A stretch of 64,000 bases of DNA from Callipepla californica brunnescens (taxonomy: Eukaryota; Chordata; Aves; Galliformes; Odontophoridae), in contig JALIRH010000001.1 of assembly GCA_023055505.1 (NCBI GenBank), positions 99,293,034-99,357,033 on the forward strand. Direction: 5' to 3'. Below are positions 38,540-51,991 of the stretch, in pieces. The position numbers were made by a program, and so were the translations under genes. The notes below the pieces were generated by a model. It was not told the DNA's origin. It ran no database searches and saw only the letters and a program-made list of their open reading frames with translations. How positions within the stretch are numbered: position 1 is the first letter of the stretch; every line of letters begins with the position of its first letter.

Positions 38540-38632
38540 AAATCACAGAATGGACTGAGTTGGAATGGACTTTTAAGATCATCTAGCTTCAATCCTCCTG
38601 CTATCAACAGGTACACCTCACACTAGACAAGC
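38540..38632 (-). mobile_element. CR1 LINE, short 3' end fragment
   Basis: The reversed CR1 end 'aaatcacagaatggactgag' is followed by ttggaatggacttttaagat, the 'catctagcttcaatcctcct' block and cacactagacaag. Only about 90 bp, 5'-truncated, minus strand. Confidence 0.88.
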
Positions 38633-40681
38633 AGATATTTAGTAAGTAATATCAAAATAGACAAATTAAGCTATCAGGAAAAATGCTGCCTTCTACACTG
38701 TTGTGTTGAATCCAAGGCCAAACTTACCTTACTTCTTATTTAAACAACACTTTTAGGTGTGACTTCACATTTCAGTTTGAGATGACTCAACTTTATTTGC
38801 TGAAGGAAACATCAGATTTGCACTGGACTTAAAATATTTGAATTTACATGATGCAAAGCAAAGCATCATTTTCCAATTTCCATTTTCAAATACTTCCCTC
38901 TTGCAGGGAAGTATCTGAGAGAGTGATCCAGTATCCTTCTCAGATAGGCTTTACCTTCACAAATCAGTTTTGAGTTCTCTTAGATTAGGTTGAATTAAAG
39001 ATTTGTGCAAGGAACAAGTACACAAATGTGAGGACTTGGTAACTATAACAGGCTACTGAAGCTTACTGTTCTGGAACAGAATAGGCATGTTATCTTCATG
39101 ACCATGTAACAGTAAATCACTATTAAAGCCCACTCAGTAGAATAAACTTTAATGGATTTCTATTTATTTATTTATTAATAAGTCTTTCATTTGTCACTCT
39201 GTTCTGAAGAATGAAGTTAATCCACATATAAATGTTAAAATTTGGGAGTTGCCTATAAACCCTCCACTCTAAACAGAGACAGCTGTACCCCTCCCCAAAA
39301 GAAAAATAATAATAAAAAAAAATCAATCACTGTCATGTATGTATCTACCTTAGAATACAACAAATTGCTTCCAGAGGTATCTAGCTCATTCTTTAAGACC
39401 AGAAACATATTTGACTGAAAATCACTGTAAATACTTTTACTGTGCATTTATTTTCTGCCCAAAAGTCACATTTTTCTTTCTCATTCCTGCATGGGTATAA
39501 AAATGTATGTTAAATTAGGATCTGATTTTTATTGCTTCATCTTTTCTCTGAAGATTTTTATTATGCTCCAATTTCAGTGGTTAATCTTCTGGTAAATGTT
39601 GATTTTGCTGAAATCTTATTGTAGGAAGAAATAATCATGCTTTAGTAAGTGAATTTGGTCTTACTCTTGCTGAGAAGAGTTTTATAAATGGGTGGATAAG
39701 AGCACATTTTTTAAATAAACGTATCTGTCTTTCATTACTGACCCACTTTCTCCTCACATTTCATATTAAGATTTGTGACGTCCTTCTCAGTCACACTAAT
39801 ACTAAAACTAGCAAGAAGTTTTGACTATTGATTGCAAAAAAGAAAATGAATGTAGAAATACACTGTTCAGTAGGTGTAAGGACTGCTTGTGCTGATAGTA
39901 CGAGTGAGGAAATTAATTCTTAAGTTTAAATCCCAGCTTTTGAAAGAAATATGAAAAAAGTTCAAAGAGCAAAGCAATAGGAACTACAGATCATTTCATC
40001 AAGTGTTAGAAAAAGGAGGTGAAAGAAGAGAAAGGAAGATCTGTAATAGGAAAACTAATAGGAAATAAGTTCTAATGTGCTTGCACTGATTTTTGTGATT
40101 ACTGTTTATTAAAATATTGTGGATACAAATTATTTTCTTTTCAAATGTTCTGTATTTCTGTATCTCATTATTGCTTCGTTTGCCTTGAAATGATAACTGT
40201 AGGCACTTAAATAAATGGATTCCAACATTGTCTGGTCTCACAGCTATCCTTGCCTGTGATAAATACTCCTGTAGAAATGTTATTTTGTAATCTCTTCAAG
40301 TAATGTCTTCATTGATCACAGGATATTTCTTTGCATGTCTTCTACTGTACTGCTTGTATTTTCTTATCCTAATGGTAGTAAAAGTACTTTGCAGTGTAAA
40401 AAATCACTATTATTTGGGGAATAAATTTTCTTATATTTTCATTGTATTGTATTTTACTTTGAATTTGCCATTCTAAAATATAATGGAATTACAGGCTCTG
40501 CCACAGATTTAGTAGGTGATTCTTTGCAAAAATTCATCTAGGCTTTGGCCATCTAAATAAAGTCAAGGTGACTTGGGACATTCCTGGGAACTACATCCCT
40601 CTGGATGGAATGCCAATATCTATAGTAATAAGATCTTTTTTTGTCTCCCAGCATAGTATCTTTTGGAATGATCTCTACAGA
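38633..40681. other. Unique AT-rich non-coding DNA
   Basis: About 2 kb with no recognisable gene or transposon; a short TTTA run lies near 39163-39178. The short frames present lack any domain. Confidence 0.5.
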
Positions 40682-41160
40682 TACAGAATCATAGAATGGC
40701 TGAAGTCAAAAGGAACCTCTGGTGATGATCTGGTCCAATCCTCCTGCTCAAGCAGGACTATCCAGAGCAGGGAAATCAAGACCATGTCCTCATGGCTTTT
40801 GAACATCTCCAAGGAGGGGACTCTACAGTATCTGTGGGCAAACTACTCCAGCACTCTATAATCCACACAACAAAGCGCCTCCTGATGTTGAAACTGAACT
40901 TCTTGTGCTCAGAACTGTGCTCATTTCTTCTTGTCCTGTCACTGGGCAACACTGAGAAGAACTTGACTCCATTTTCTTTGGATCCTCCCTTCAGGTACTA
41001 ATATATATGGATGAAATCCCACCTAAGCCTCCTCCTCTTTAGTCTGAATAGGGTCTGCTCTCTCTGTCTCTCTTCATAGGAGGAATGTTACAGTCCCTTG
41101 AAAATCTTGGTGGCCCTCCACCACACTCTTTCCAGTATGTCAAGGTCTCCAATTACATAA
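40682..41160 (-). mobile_element. CR1 LINE, 3' half fragment
   Basis: Starts with a reversed tail (cagaatcatagaatggctg) and reads upstream through 'gatctggtccaatcctcctg', 'atcaagaccatgtcctcatg', 'cttcttgtcctgtcactggg', 'ctttagtctgaatagggtct' and 'ggtggccctccaccacactc'. This is the usual CR1 order on the minus strand. The subfamily differs from its neighbours in the first block. The small plus-strand frames within it (40568-40861, 40792-41001) are antisense. Confidence 0.9.
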
Positions 41161-44100
41161 TGTTCAAACTGTAACAGCACTCCTCTGTAGGGTACTAGCT
41201 AAGTTAGCCAAAATCTTAACAGAAATTCCTCTAGTAGTTTGTAGGAACATTTCCAGGTACTGTTTAATTTACTAATAGAGGCATATCTTTAAACTTTCTA
41301 CACCCAATTTTTAAATCTATCACAATACAGACAGGCATATCTATTATAATTCTAAGAAATTTTATGAAATATAAGTTAGGTAGGCAGACACCTATGAAAA
41401 TCTCAGTAACTGCCTTATTGTATTTCCTAATTGTATCTTTAGATGGTTATGTGTGTTCTAAAATGCCTGCCCGTAAAACAAAATTTACAGTTCCTCCCTT
41501 CTTTGTCTTGCAGCTCTCAGAGAATGACTACACTGCAGTCCGTGGCTATGGGCTAGAAATCCACATACTTAGGCTGGCTCCTGGTCAGGTTTTATAGTCA
41601 GTGCTGAGCACTGTGCTGCAGAAATACACTAATCATACAGCACCCAGTCAATTAAAATCTTGCTTAAGTATGTCTGTGAGTGACTTTATTGGAATAGATG
41701 TCATACCTATATAATCAGAATTGTCTCTTTAGGGTAAAGAAGGTAGGTACGATTCCTTTAGTCATGCAAACTACGAGTTTATAGTCCAGCACCCATTGTG
41801 CCAGAATTATTCTCTCCCATCTGGAGAGAGGTTGTTTTTTGTTTTTTTTTAATTTCAAGTGGTTATGAAATACCGAATGCTGTTATTGACTAACTAACTA
41901 CTTTCAATAGCTTAATTACAAGTGTAAATCCACCTAGGAAAGCCTATAATGTCAGCCTGAAAATTTCCCATTTTCTAATCACAGTTTCAATATTATTGTA
42001 TTTTGTCAGCAAGAGATAAAAGAAATCTTTTGTGTTTAGCAATAATCTCCTAATTGCTGGTTTTTTACAATCTGTATTTTTGCTACATATTTCTGCTATT
42101 TATTTTTTTCAAATAAATTACACTTATTTGTAATTTACTTAAAATGCTCTTTTACTCTCATTACAGTTCTAAATGTGCTTTTCTTTTACTTGTTCCCACC
42201 CTAGTGACTTCAAATTCTTAATTCAGGAATGCAGTAAGACTACTTCTCCAAGGGACTGAAAAACACAGAGGAATGTCTGATTTATATATCAACTATTGAA
42301 GTTTTATATATGAATTAAGGTATATAGAGATATTTCTGTACTGGACACAAAAGTAAGTGGTCTTCCCTTCAGAAGTTTTTTAAAAACTTTTCATGGCACT
42401 ACTGTTGCATTTCTTTTTGAAATGGTAACTTCATAATTCTCAGAGATGGTACATATTACTCTACAATAGTATAAAGATACAGCGAAATATTTTTATTATA
42501 TGGAAATTGATACATAACGTATACGTATAGTATTTCATCCTCTCATTTTTCTTTCAAAATAAATGCACAAAATCTACTATAAAAACAGAAATGTAGCTAT
42601 GCTGCAGACCTTCTGAATGCCTTTTCTGCTTACTAGTACAGACCATCTCCTGTGCATATAGTCTAGGGCGATGCCAGTCTGTCTTCAAGCTTTTCAGTGA
42701 TTTTGCCTTTCTCTGTTTTTTGCATACAAAACATCAGGTGAGAGCAAGCCATTTTCCTACTTCTTTTTTTCCTGTTCTTGGTATAATTTATCAACAATGT
42801 TTAGAACTCAGGGGCTTAGTCTGTAAAACAACAGGGTTATAACAAGACTGCTGAATAAAAATAAAAGAGACCAATACCAGTCCCTTAAGACAAATTTAGT
42901 TAGGAATATTTTAACTATAGTACTTAGGATGAGTAAATGTATAGTGACCATACCATATAGCACTATGGTGTTTCTATTGGTGTGGCACTAAAGAGTACAT
43001 TTTGAAATAGTGCAAGAGCTTTGCTGTAATTTAGCAAAGAGATTGGCATCTCCACATCCATAATCTGAGGGAACAGTGTTGATTGTTGTGAGACGTGGCA
43101 TGAGGGGATGAGGAGGTTTCTGATGTGCAAGTTTTTTTCAGGGTAAACACCTGTGTCTGAAGAGAGACACATACGACTTATTCTGGACTGCCTTTTGGGA
43201 GAAACCCTTGGGATTAAATATCTTCCAGTCTCTGCTTAGTCACTGTTTTGAAGAAAACTAGCTGATGAAGTCCAGATGAGAGACAAAAAACTAATAGCTA
43301 AACAGTGAAGACACAGAGCAAGGACATATATTATTCAAGTTCTTGTCCCTGACCTCTTTTACTTAGCAGCATAACCACACATCTTGGACTAGTGTAGGGT
43401 CAAGCAACACATATTAGTATCACATCAGTATTTTTTGCCAATAATACTTCAGTGAAGGCCTGCATTTAAACTCTGAAACCTGTCTGAAGAGAAAAATGAG
43501 GCTTCTTCACCTGCTGAGGTGCTCACAGGGCTGATTATGTTCTATGAATAAGGCCAGTGATCCTGTGTGTGATTACACAGACTCCTCATCTCTGTTATAT
43601 CTTTCAGCAATGTCACATCGTTAATGTTAGACAAATCCTTCCTAAAACTCTTGACATCACGTAAAGCAGCAACTATTGAGGTGTGTAGGATGCCTGTGGT
43701 TAGTCTCAGAGCAATGGCAATCTTGCAATGTTTGAATTACAGGATGCTTGGATGAGCAATGTAAACATGTAAAGTCCAAGTATGTCATGCTTTTAATACA
43801 TAGAGGAGGACAATTTTCACTCATGTAAGACTCAGAAAAACAAAAAGATGTATTGCTTAAAGTGCATATGTCTGATACATATTTATCAGCTGTACTGACT
43901 GGATTAAAACTCCATTCTCCCGAATAATTCCTAAGAAACTAACACTGGGATATACGACAAAGGGACAATTGTTCGCATTAACAAAATATTGGGGAACTTC
44001 TTTTGTTTTGTTCTGTTCTTTTGGGGAATTTTTGTTCCAAGATAAATTAAACCAAGCTATTCATCCCAAACACTTCTGCAAATAGGAAAAAAAGGATCAA

Positions 44101-47100
44101 GAAAAGGAAGCAATCAGGCATTGGCTCAAAACAATCATTGCATTGAATATCACTTCCTCGTTTGTGTTTTTGGTATTTTTTTTCTTTGATTGGTTATAAC
44201 AGAAAATATTGTCCTTTAAAAATACTTCTTTGCTCTTCTTTTCAGAAAGAATTGTTTTCATTATGAGTGCCCTTTATTTATCTGTATTTTCTACAATTCT
44301 GAATTGCTTTGTTCACCTCTTTCTAACACCAAGTCATTTGTCTTTTGTTAAACAAACGCCTACTTCTGTGAGAAGTACTTTAAAATAATGTCCACAACAT
44401 ACACCCAATAAGCTTTTCATGGCGTCTACTGTAAGCAAATCCAACAGTATGCAAACACCTGAACCTCATTTTGAAGATCTCAAAGGTCATTTAAATGAAT
44501 GCACAATTAAGGTATTTTTATGAGTTTGATTATATCTCTCTTGCGCTTGTTTTTGAGGACTGAAGGGGCCATAAAGTATTACTTCAAAGATAATTCCCTG
44601 GCAATTCTGGGAATGTCATCATAGCATTTACAACAAATGAGTAATGGAGATGAAGAAAAATGACAGTGTAAGCAACCTGGAACATAAATTTAATTTAAAA
44701 CTCACAGTTTATGAGTCCTTCAACCACACAGTTGAATGGCCAAAAGAAAGAAATAATCCTTATCTAATCCGTATCAGTATTTTGCCTGCATTTGTCTTCT
44801 GTGTTGTAAGTTCCTTGGGGTAGGCTATGTTAGCCTATTGTCTAGTACTGTAGTAATTTAATGTGGATTTGGAGCATTTAGGTAATGTTTAAAAGCAAAA
44901 AAAATATTAAAAATAGTTCTACTTTTGATAGACAGAGACCACTGTTTGGAAAATTTTTCCAAATTGTGTTTGCTGCAATCTCACCTCAGTTATAGTAGAA
45001 TCACAGGATGAGAAGAAGTGCAGGACTGGCTGTGAAAAAGCTTCAAAAATATGTGTATAATATGTGTATAACTAGCTGTAGTCTTCATTGACAAGCTCAA
45101 ATATTTTATGCATGGCATGGCAAAACTTTCTGCTTTACTTAACCCAGAGGAAGCAAGTAGTGAACCAGAGTTTAATTCCCCTCTTTGTTTCTCTCAGGTA
45201 ACTGATAAGAGTCACATCACAAACAGAGAAGAAAACATGTTTTGGAATTAGTGTTCTGCAACCAACTAGCATTCAATTGGTTTTACTCAAAAATAAAAAA
45301 TAAAGAAAAATGTATTAATTTCCTAAATAATTACTTCTAAACAACAGCATTAAATGCATTGTGTTTGTTTTTTTCTCTTTAAGTCACTCCACCACTCACG
45401 TATGCAGTCATGAAAATCTGTCATTTTTCATTTTGAGAATAATGTTATGAAATGAAAGTATAGGAAAGCATCAGAGTTTCATCAGCACTTATCCCTTCTT
45501 CCCTCATGTTTTAATGAGGATTGCTTTTAAAGATGACTGTGATAGCTTTTTGCTGTTGTCAAGGCACCAACAGAAACATTTCTGATCTCCTTTTTTAATT
45601 CCTCTTTTTTTCCTTCTCTCTCACTCTCTTTTTATTTTTTTAAGGTGTGTGAAGGGCGTGTGCAGACAGCAGGATTGCACTGATTACGTATCTCTTTTCT
45701 AATGTTGTGCAGGTGATATTGCTTTAAAGGTAAAGAAATTTTCACGGTAAGTGATACTGGAACGATTATTCACACTGAAATAAAATCAGATGAGTCCCAA
45801 ATTTCCTGAGTGACTGAAGAGGAGAAGAAACTCTCAGGATTTATTCTTACTACTGTGTAATAATTTCTTATGAAAACTTACTTCTCCATTAAAAACGTAA
45901 GCACACATTCACAGCAATTCAACTGCAATTTGTTCTTTTAAAGTAGTACAAAAGTAGAACAAATTGTTCTGCAAATATAACATACAAGAGGACAGCACAC
46001 GGACATTAGTTTACTGTCACATTTCCTCTTCTATTACTGAATTTCAGATACTTTACATGGACAGAATTCTTAGAGAACACATGAATCATCATGAACTTCT
46101 GCTTCACTCCTAAAACATCCAGAATTCTTTTTTATATAATATAAAGAGATACAAAGGCAATACCATAGTGTCCTTCTTCATAGTGTTCTTCTTCCTTAAA
46201 AGACAGAATAAAAAGCAAAGGAAAAGGAAAAGTAGCTTCTTTGTTGTAAAACAGTTAGATTTGCAGTTATGCTCAAAAAGAGTTACTTCTTCCTCTTACA
46301 TGTTCAACATGTATTGATAATTTAGTATAGTGGTTAGCACCTCGTTTGAAAAAGGAGTTCTAGGCTCTGCCTTCAAGAATGCTTCTGTATTTTATATTAA
46401 AACGTCACTTTCTTTATCTGGAAATTTCTTCATTCAACAATGAATGAGAAGGAAAACTCATTTACAGATACTTATGTTCCCTTGGAAATCAGGGGAAATT
46501 TTGAAGTCTAAACTAGTTGGGAACTGAAGCAATCTTTTTTAAGTGTATACCTACATAATAGAGGAATATAAGAGTCCTGACTATGCATAAAAGTTGTGGT
46601 CTTATCCAGAATTTAGGTATTTATTGCAACACTTAGGTTCAGGTTGAAGAAATAGCCAAAAAAACATGCAAGCTTCTATCTAACACATGGCAGAAATGTT
46701 CTGTCGTAACTGAGTCTTACATTCCTTACTGGGAACTGCATGTTCCATGTTTTGCTTTAGTGCTTAAGCCAGGCAAACAGGTTTCAGTGGACTATAAATT
46801 TTAAAAATTCTAGCTATTATAGGGGAGTATTACACTGTTTCAAACTGCAGTAGGATATTATGATTTAGTTGTGCTACTAAAGACTTCAGAATGGAGCACT
46901 TTATTTCCTGGTATAGTACTGAGGAGTTTGGCTTGTTGTTCCTATTGTTGGTTGGTTGGATTTTGTCTTCTACAGTCATTTGCAGAAATTTAATACTACT
47001 GTGTTATTAAATTTGGATATATCTTCTAAAAACATAATATTTTTATGCCTTTATATATTTAAATATTCTTTCCCACATTAGACCTATCCTAACACAAATT

Positions 47101-48271
47101 TGTCTGGTTTTATTTTGGCTTTATTTCTTAATTTCCCCTATTTTTATTTAAATACTTTTTCATATATTATTTGTTCTTTTGTCCTACTTAGAAACTTTCC
47201 AATCAGAGATCAGGCTTCTGACAGTAATTATGTTACCAACTGATCTTCTCTCTAACTAATGAAATTCATTAATACTATATTTTTTTTTCAGTCATTTAGC
47301 TTTCACAACTTTTAGAATACTAGTAAATAAAATACTAATAGCATTTCATTTAACATCCGCTTTGAGTAGATTTTTACAGATTTGTGGAATTTGTGGAATT
47401 CAGTGGCAGGATGCAAGGAAACTTTGAAATAAAATAGTCTGGAACAACAAATTCCCCATAACACATAGTAAACAATGTGAAGAGCAAAATTTAAAGTCCA
47501 AACAGAAGTGCAACTGTGTCAGTTTAAAAAGATTCCATTTGTCACTGTTGAGCCTTTTTTTGTCTGGCAGATTTTAGGCTGAATTAATTCTGCTCTAACA
47601 TAACTCTGGAAATGAATTAAATACAGTTTTCCATTAGACTCCGTTTGACTGAACTTTTGTTTATTGTACATTATCATTTATAGAACAGGTGCTCTAAACT
47701 ATGCTTTTGATATCTTTGCGTTGTAAAACTCTATGGAAGAGGAAATATTTTATCTACCTCTCACTGGTTTTATGTAAATATCTGTAATGTTTGCACATGT
47801 ACACAATGTGGTCATAAGATCCATTGTAACTGCAATACTAGACCAGATTATGAGGTGGTCTGACAAGTCTTTATATATACAATATATACTGAAATCAGTT
47901 ATACTGCAGACAGAAGTATGCAAACTACAGTCAGCTCTAAGAGAAGAGATAAAGAGAAAATGTAATCAGTCTTTGCAGCCAGTCTTCCAGTACTGTGGAA
48001 AGGAAAAAGCAGTAGATATTGGAGTTTGTGTATCTAGAGAAGAACTGAAGGTAGTTTTTTGAGAATCTTGGACTACATCAAAGCGATGTAGAGGAGAATT
48101 TATTTCAGACAATATATAGCTCCTCAAAGGAAGGAAAGGTGACTTCTTATCTTCTATACAGGTGATTAAGATTGAGAACGGAATAGGAAGGCATTATAAA
48201 GCAGATACAGATCAAATGACCACATCATCATGGAGAATTTCAGTTTGGGAGATGAATATAAAACAAATTCA
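41161..48271. other. Unique AT-rich non-coding DNA, long transposon-free stretch
   Basis: About 7.1 kb in which I recognise no CR1, LTR, mariner or long microsatellite and no exon. The largest frames (41364-41597 plus, 42963-43172 minus, 47787-48062 plus, 91 codons) have no recognisable domain and no supported splice sites. Sequence around 44390-44740 looks less random than its surroundings and is discussed in the findings. Confidence 0.5.
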
Positions 48272-48424
48272 GACGCTGGAACAGGTTGCCCAGATAGGTT
48301 ATGGAGTCTCCATTCCAGAGATGTTTTAAACTCAAATGGGCAAGACGCTATTGATGATGCTGCTATAAGCAGTGTGACTGGACTAGGTGATTTATAGAGA
48401 TGCCTTCTATCAAGTGATTCTGTG
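48272..48424 (+). mobile_element. CR1 LINE, 3' end fragment
   Basis: Blocks in order: 'ctggaacaggttgcccagat', 'atggagtctccattccagag', 'tgtgactggactaggtgat' and a tail ending gtgattctgtg. About 150 bp, 5'-truncated. Several of the usual positions are mutated (for example the G-rich stretch before the 'gactagatgat' block), suggesting an old copy. Confidence 0.88.
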
Positions 48425-48844
48425 AAAATCAACAAAAGCCAACAGTTCAAATTATTAATAATAGGAGCTTAACAACTAATTATGATAGAAGTGGAAGTGT
48501 CAGAATTATGTATTCACAATTTTCTTATAACTATGAGAGACCTGTATGATGCAATTTCAAAACTGAGAAACTATACATTCAAGCATACAAATGACTGCAT
48601 TTCTAGTAGATACGGGAAATTATTAATATAATTTTACACGTGTAACATCTTTTGTCTCTATTTAAGAAAAATGAAATAACCACTGTGCAGAAAAGAGCTC
48701 TTTGCCAGAACTATTTTATCAAACACCAAGAGAATATGCCCCAACATGGAAAAATGTGAAGTTAAAGAAAACTGGTATAAATCCAGGTTGGAAATATGGA
48801 GCAGACTTGTAACTCAGGGAAAGAAGAAACCTGGAACATGTTTC
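48425..48844. other. Unique non-coding DNA
   Basis: About 420 bp between a CR1 tail and the purine tract. No feature is recognised. Confidence 0.5.
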
Positions 48845-49196
48845 AGGAGAGGAAAAGGAAAAGGAAAAGGAAAAGGAAAAGGAAAAGGAAAAGGAAAAGG
48901 AAAGGAAAGGAAAGGAAAGGAAAGGAAAGGAAAGGAAAGGAAAGGAAAGGAAAGGAAAGGAAAGGAAAGGAAAGGAAAGGAAAGGAAAGGAAAGGAAAGG
49001 AAAGGAAAGGAAAGGAAAGGAAAGGAAAGGAAAGGAAAGGAAAGGAAAGGAAAGGAAAGAAAGAAAGAAAAGAAAAGAAAAGAAAAGAAAAGAAAAGAAA
49101 AGAAAAGAAAAGAAAAGAAAAGAAAAGAAAAGAAAAGAAAAGAAAAGAAAAGAAAAGAAAAGAAAAGAAAAGAAAAGAAAAGAAAAGAAGAGAAAA
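48845..49196 (+). repeat. Four-block purine microsatellite, 352 nt without a pyrimidine
   Basis: The plus strand is entirely A and G from 48845 to 49196. It is ordered in pure blocks: GGAAAA x 8 (48851-48898), GGAAA x 32 (48899-49058), GAAA x 2 (49059-49066) and GAAAA x 24 (49067-49186), then GAAGA and GAAAA. None of these units creates a stop codon in any frame. This is why long frames (up to 188 codons) appear on both strands; they are artefacts, giving poly-(KGKER)-like or poly-(FLSFP)-like strings. Long mirror-symmetric purine tracts can form triplex (H-DNA) and are slippage-prone, so the length is likely to be variable between individuals. Confidence 0.98.
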
Positions 49197-50839
49197 CCAC
49201 AAAACCAACACAAAATCAGACCACAAGACCTCCTTTCAGTTGCTAAACATATAGAGAACATCTGAATGACTGTGACACAATACATACTGACACTGTGATA
49301 TCCAGCAAAAGTTAATTTTAGCTCAGAGATGAGTATAATGAGTAAAAACGAGTTTATCTCTGACAGGTTTAGGAACTTCTTATTTTTACTGAAGCTTGTT
49401 TATTGCTTGTTACATGTAACCTTTTCGACACCTATGCAACTAAGCAATGACAGCTGGTCAATCAGCAATATCCATGCTCAGTTTTTGAAAGAATTATTTT
49501 CCTTAAATTGAGTATGAGCACAGGTGATTTGGAACACAACACATAAACAGAAAAAAAAGAAAGAAAAAAACCCAAACTTATTTAAACTGAGGTTTTTTAG
49601 CAAATTTATATATATAAGAATATAATTTATTACAAGACTAAAATCATTTATTTGTGATAACTTTGGATAATATTGACTAGCTGGGGGATAATAGTTGATA
49701 AATAACATAAAATATCAGTGACAAAATGCATAACTTTATGTGGGGAAAATAAGACAGCAAGAATATTAATGTGGTAAAAATACTGTTTTAATGCTACACA
49801 GAGGTAATAAAATTGTCAAAAATCAGGACAAGGATTCCACAAAACCTGTACTTCCAGTTTTACACCTTTGGGGCTGACATGCTAGAAAAGTAAAAACACA
49901 AGCTTGGGCAAAAAAAAAAATTCTTAATCACTGTGACTTTATTCTCCAAAGAGTTTAGGAGCCACAAGGCTTTCAGAGAAACATGCTTTGAAGATCTGTT
50001 GTCCATCATTCTTACTCTATGCTTTCTGAGAAATGTGTTGATATTCCAGACTGAGATGAGTCTTTCTGACACTTGCTTACTCTGCTTCCATGTAACAGCA
50101 GGCTGAGGTGATCTCAGCCCTCTAAGAAACTCTGGCCACCCTGATGCTATAGGAGTTAAATATTTTTCTTACTGAAATCATTCTGATTTACAAAGAATGT
50201 ACACAGAAGTTCTATTATTCCAAACACAGTACAATTAAACAACAAGAGCGCATTTCCTTTCTCACAGTTCTATGCCAGCTTTCCAGACAGCACATCAGTC
50301 AAAAAGCTCTCCCTGTTTCATTTTTCTCATGACTACAGTGTTTTTTCTTGTTTTAATTTTCTCTTGGTTCTATTTTTTAGGCTTCCTTTCTGACTCTTTT
50401 ATATATGCAGAGCTACATGCAAATCAGTTACATTCCCTTAAATTTGTATTCAGTGAAATCATGGGGTGATAACTTCTACTCTTTCATTAATTATCAGGAA
50501 GAGGATGTTAAATTGTTTCCTCATGTTTCCCACTATGGAAATATCAAGCATCTTCTTTAACCTCAGGGAGATCTGTGTTGCCCTTATGTCAAAAATACTT
50601 GGTCAGTGTTTTCTAATTTCCACATATATTGCGAAATTAATAAGCAAACAGTACATTAAGAGCAGACTAATAACACTCTCAAAAATGTGGGTGTTGTTTT
50701 TTTTCCAGTCAGAGCCCTTTATCAAATAATGTTTTCAGATATATCTGGTAAGAACTAGGAATTAGAAGAAGTTATTCAATATTTTCATATACCTTAGTAA
50801 ATATCAAAACATTTTTGATACATTACTTTGCTGACATAG

Positions 50840-51010
50840 AGATTGACAGAGTGGTACATAATTATGAAGACCAGGAACTTATGAAGAAAAATTTGGACTG
50901 CTTGGCAAGCTGAACTCATCCAAGTTAAATGCAAAATTATGCATCTAGGTCATACCTAAACTGTAGAAAACTATATTCTGGAAATCAGCAGCTCAGGAAA
51001 CAATGAGAGA
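50840..51010 (+). mobile_element. Possible ancient CR1-like LINE fragment
   Basis: Weak resemblance to the CR1 region after the RT palm: a 'ttggactgcttggcaagctg' block, then aactcatccaagttaaatgc, then a 'gcatctaggtcatac' segment like the conserved C-x-x-L-H-L-G part. About 40 bases later comes 'ctggaaatcagcagctcagg'. The order fits an old LINE, but the identity is low and no 3' tail is seen. It could be chance. Confidence 0.35.
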
Positions 51011-51958
51011 TGTCATCATATCATAGTTTCTTGTATAATAACTTGACAAAAAAAAAAAATCTTTCAGCTTTTCAAGGTACAAACAGGTAAGGTGATGTTT
51101 CAGTCCTGAAAGATTACTCTTCTATAATATGCTATTCAAATTTGGTATCAGTTTGAGAACACAACTCTCTCATGATTAACCAGAAGAACAAAACATCAAG
51201 ACTAGTAATTGACTTTTTTACTTCTTGGCACCTAAAACTAACAACACAGCTTTCCAGAAATGTGTTTTCTTCAAACACCAGGCTTCTATAGTCAAACTAA
51301 AAGAAAGAACAACTAAAAGAGTTAATGATAAGACAATTAAAGTCTTAAACTGTATCTTTTGATGAGTCTTTTATTAACTGAGTCACTCAGGAGAATATTT
51401 TCAGCCTCAGTAAAGAAAACACACTGATTTTGGACTATCTGGGGTTCATTCTGGTGCACTGAGAACAAATATATGAGAGCCTCGGTCACAGAGTGGTGGC
51501 CATGCTGTACACATAGATTCTTGCTCTTATTTCTGTAAGTGAAGTTATGTACTAGCCTACCTAAGTAGTGTATTCATGGGGTATCCCAGTCACTGAGGAC
51601 ATGCAATTTTATCCAAACAAGTTAAACCTCCCAAAAGACTCAGGTAGAAGTCTGGCTGAGTATTCTGTAAAAAAATGAAAAAGGATTATAAAAATGAAAT
51701 ACAGATTAGAAAAAAAAATCCTTGCTTAAGATCTGAAGATGTCCTTGATGGCGTTATAAATCAGCATGGCTCACTACCCAATCATGTATGTGTATGAGGA
51801 AATAGTAGTGATGGCATTTTCATACTTCTCCAGAACCCAACAGGAATGTCAACAGCTTGAAATTGCCGACTGTAAAAATATCTCTCCCTTCTGAATGCAT
51901 TGGTGTGTGTGCAACTGTCTTCTGTTTGAATTTATATAAGTTTTTCTCATTTAAAGGG

Positions 51959-51991
51959 AAAATAAATAAATAAATAAATAAATAAATAAAT
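51959..51991. repeat. (AAAT)n microsatellite
   Basis: About eight pure AAAT units. Confidence 0.93.

Noticed and set aside
42505..42525. Palindrome ACGTATACGT as an operator or origin
   Set aside because: A ten-base palindrome in AT-rich DNA is expected by chance at this scale, and nothing nearby supports a function.
47787..48062. 91-codon plus-strand frame as a possible small gene or exon
   Set aside because: No domain, signal peptide or supported splice sites, and its composition resembles the background. A translated search would be needed to reopen it.
48719..49285. Long open frames (127-188 codons) on both strands over the purine tract
   Set aside because: GGAAAA, GGAAA and GAAAA units contain no stop codon in any frame on either strand. 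The predicted proteins are pure low-complexity strings and arise from the microsatellite.
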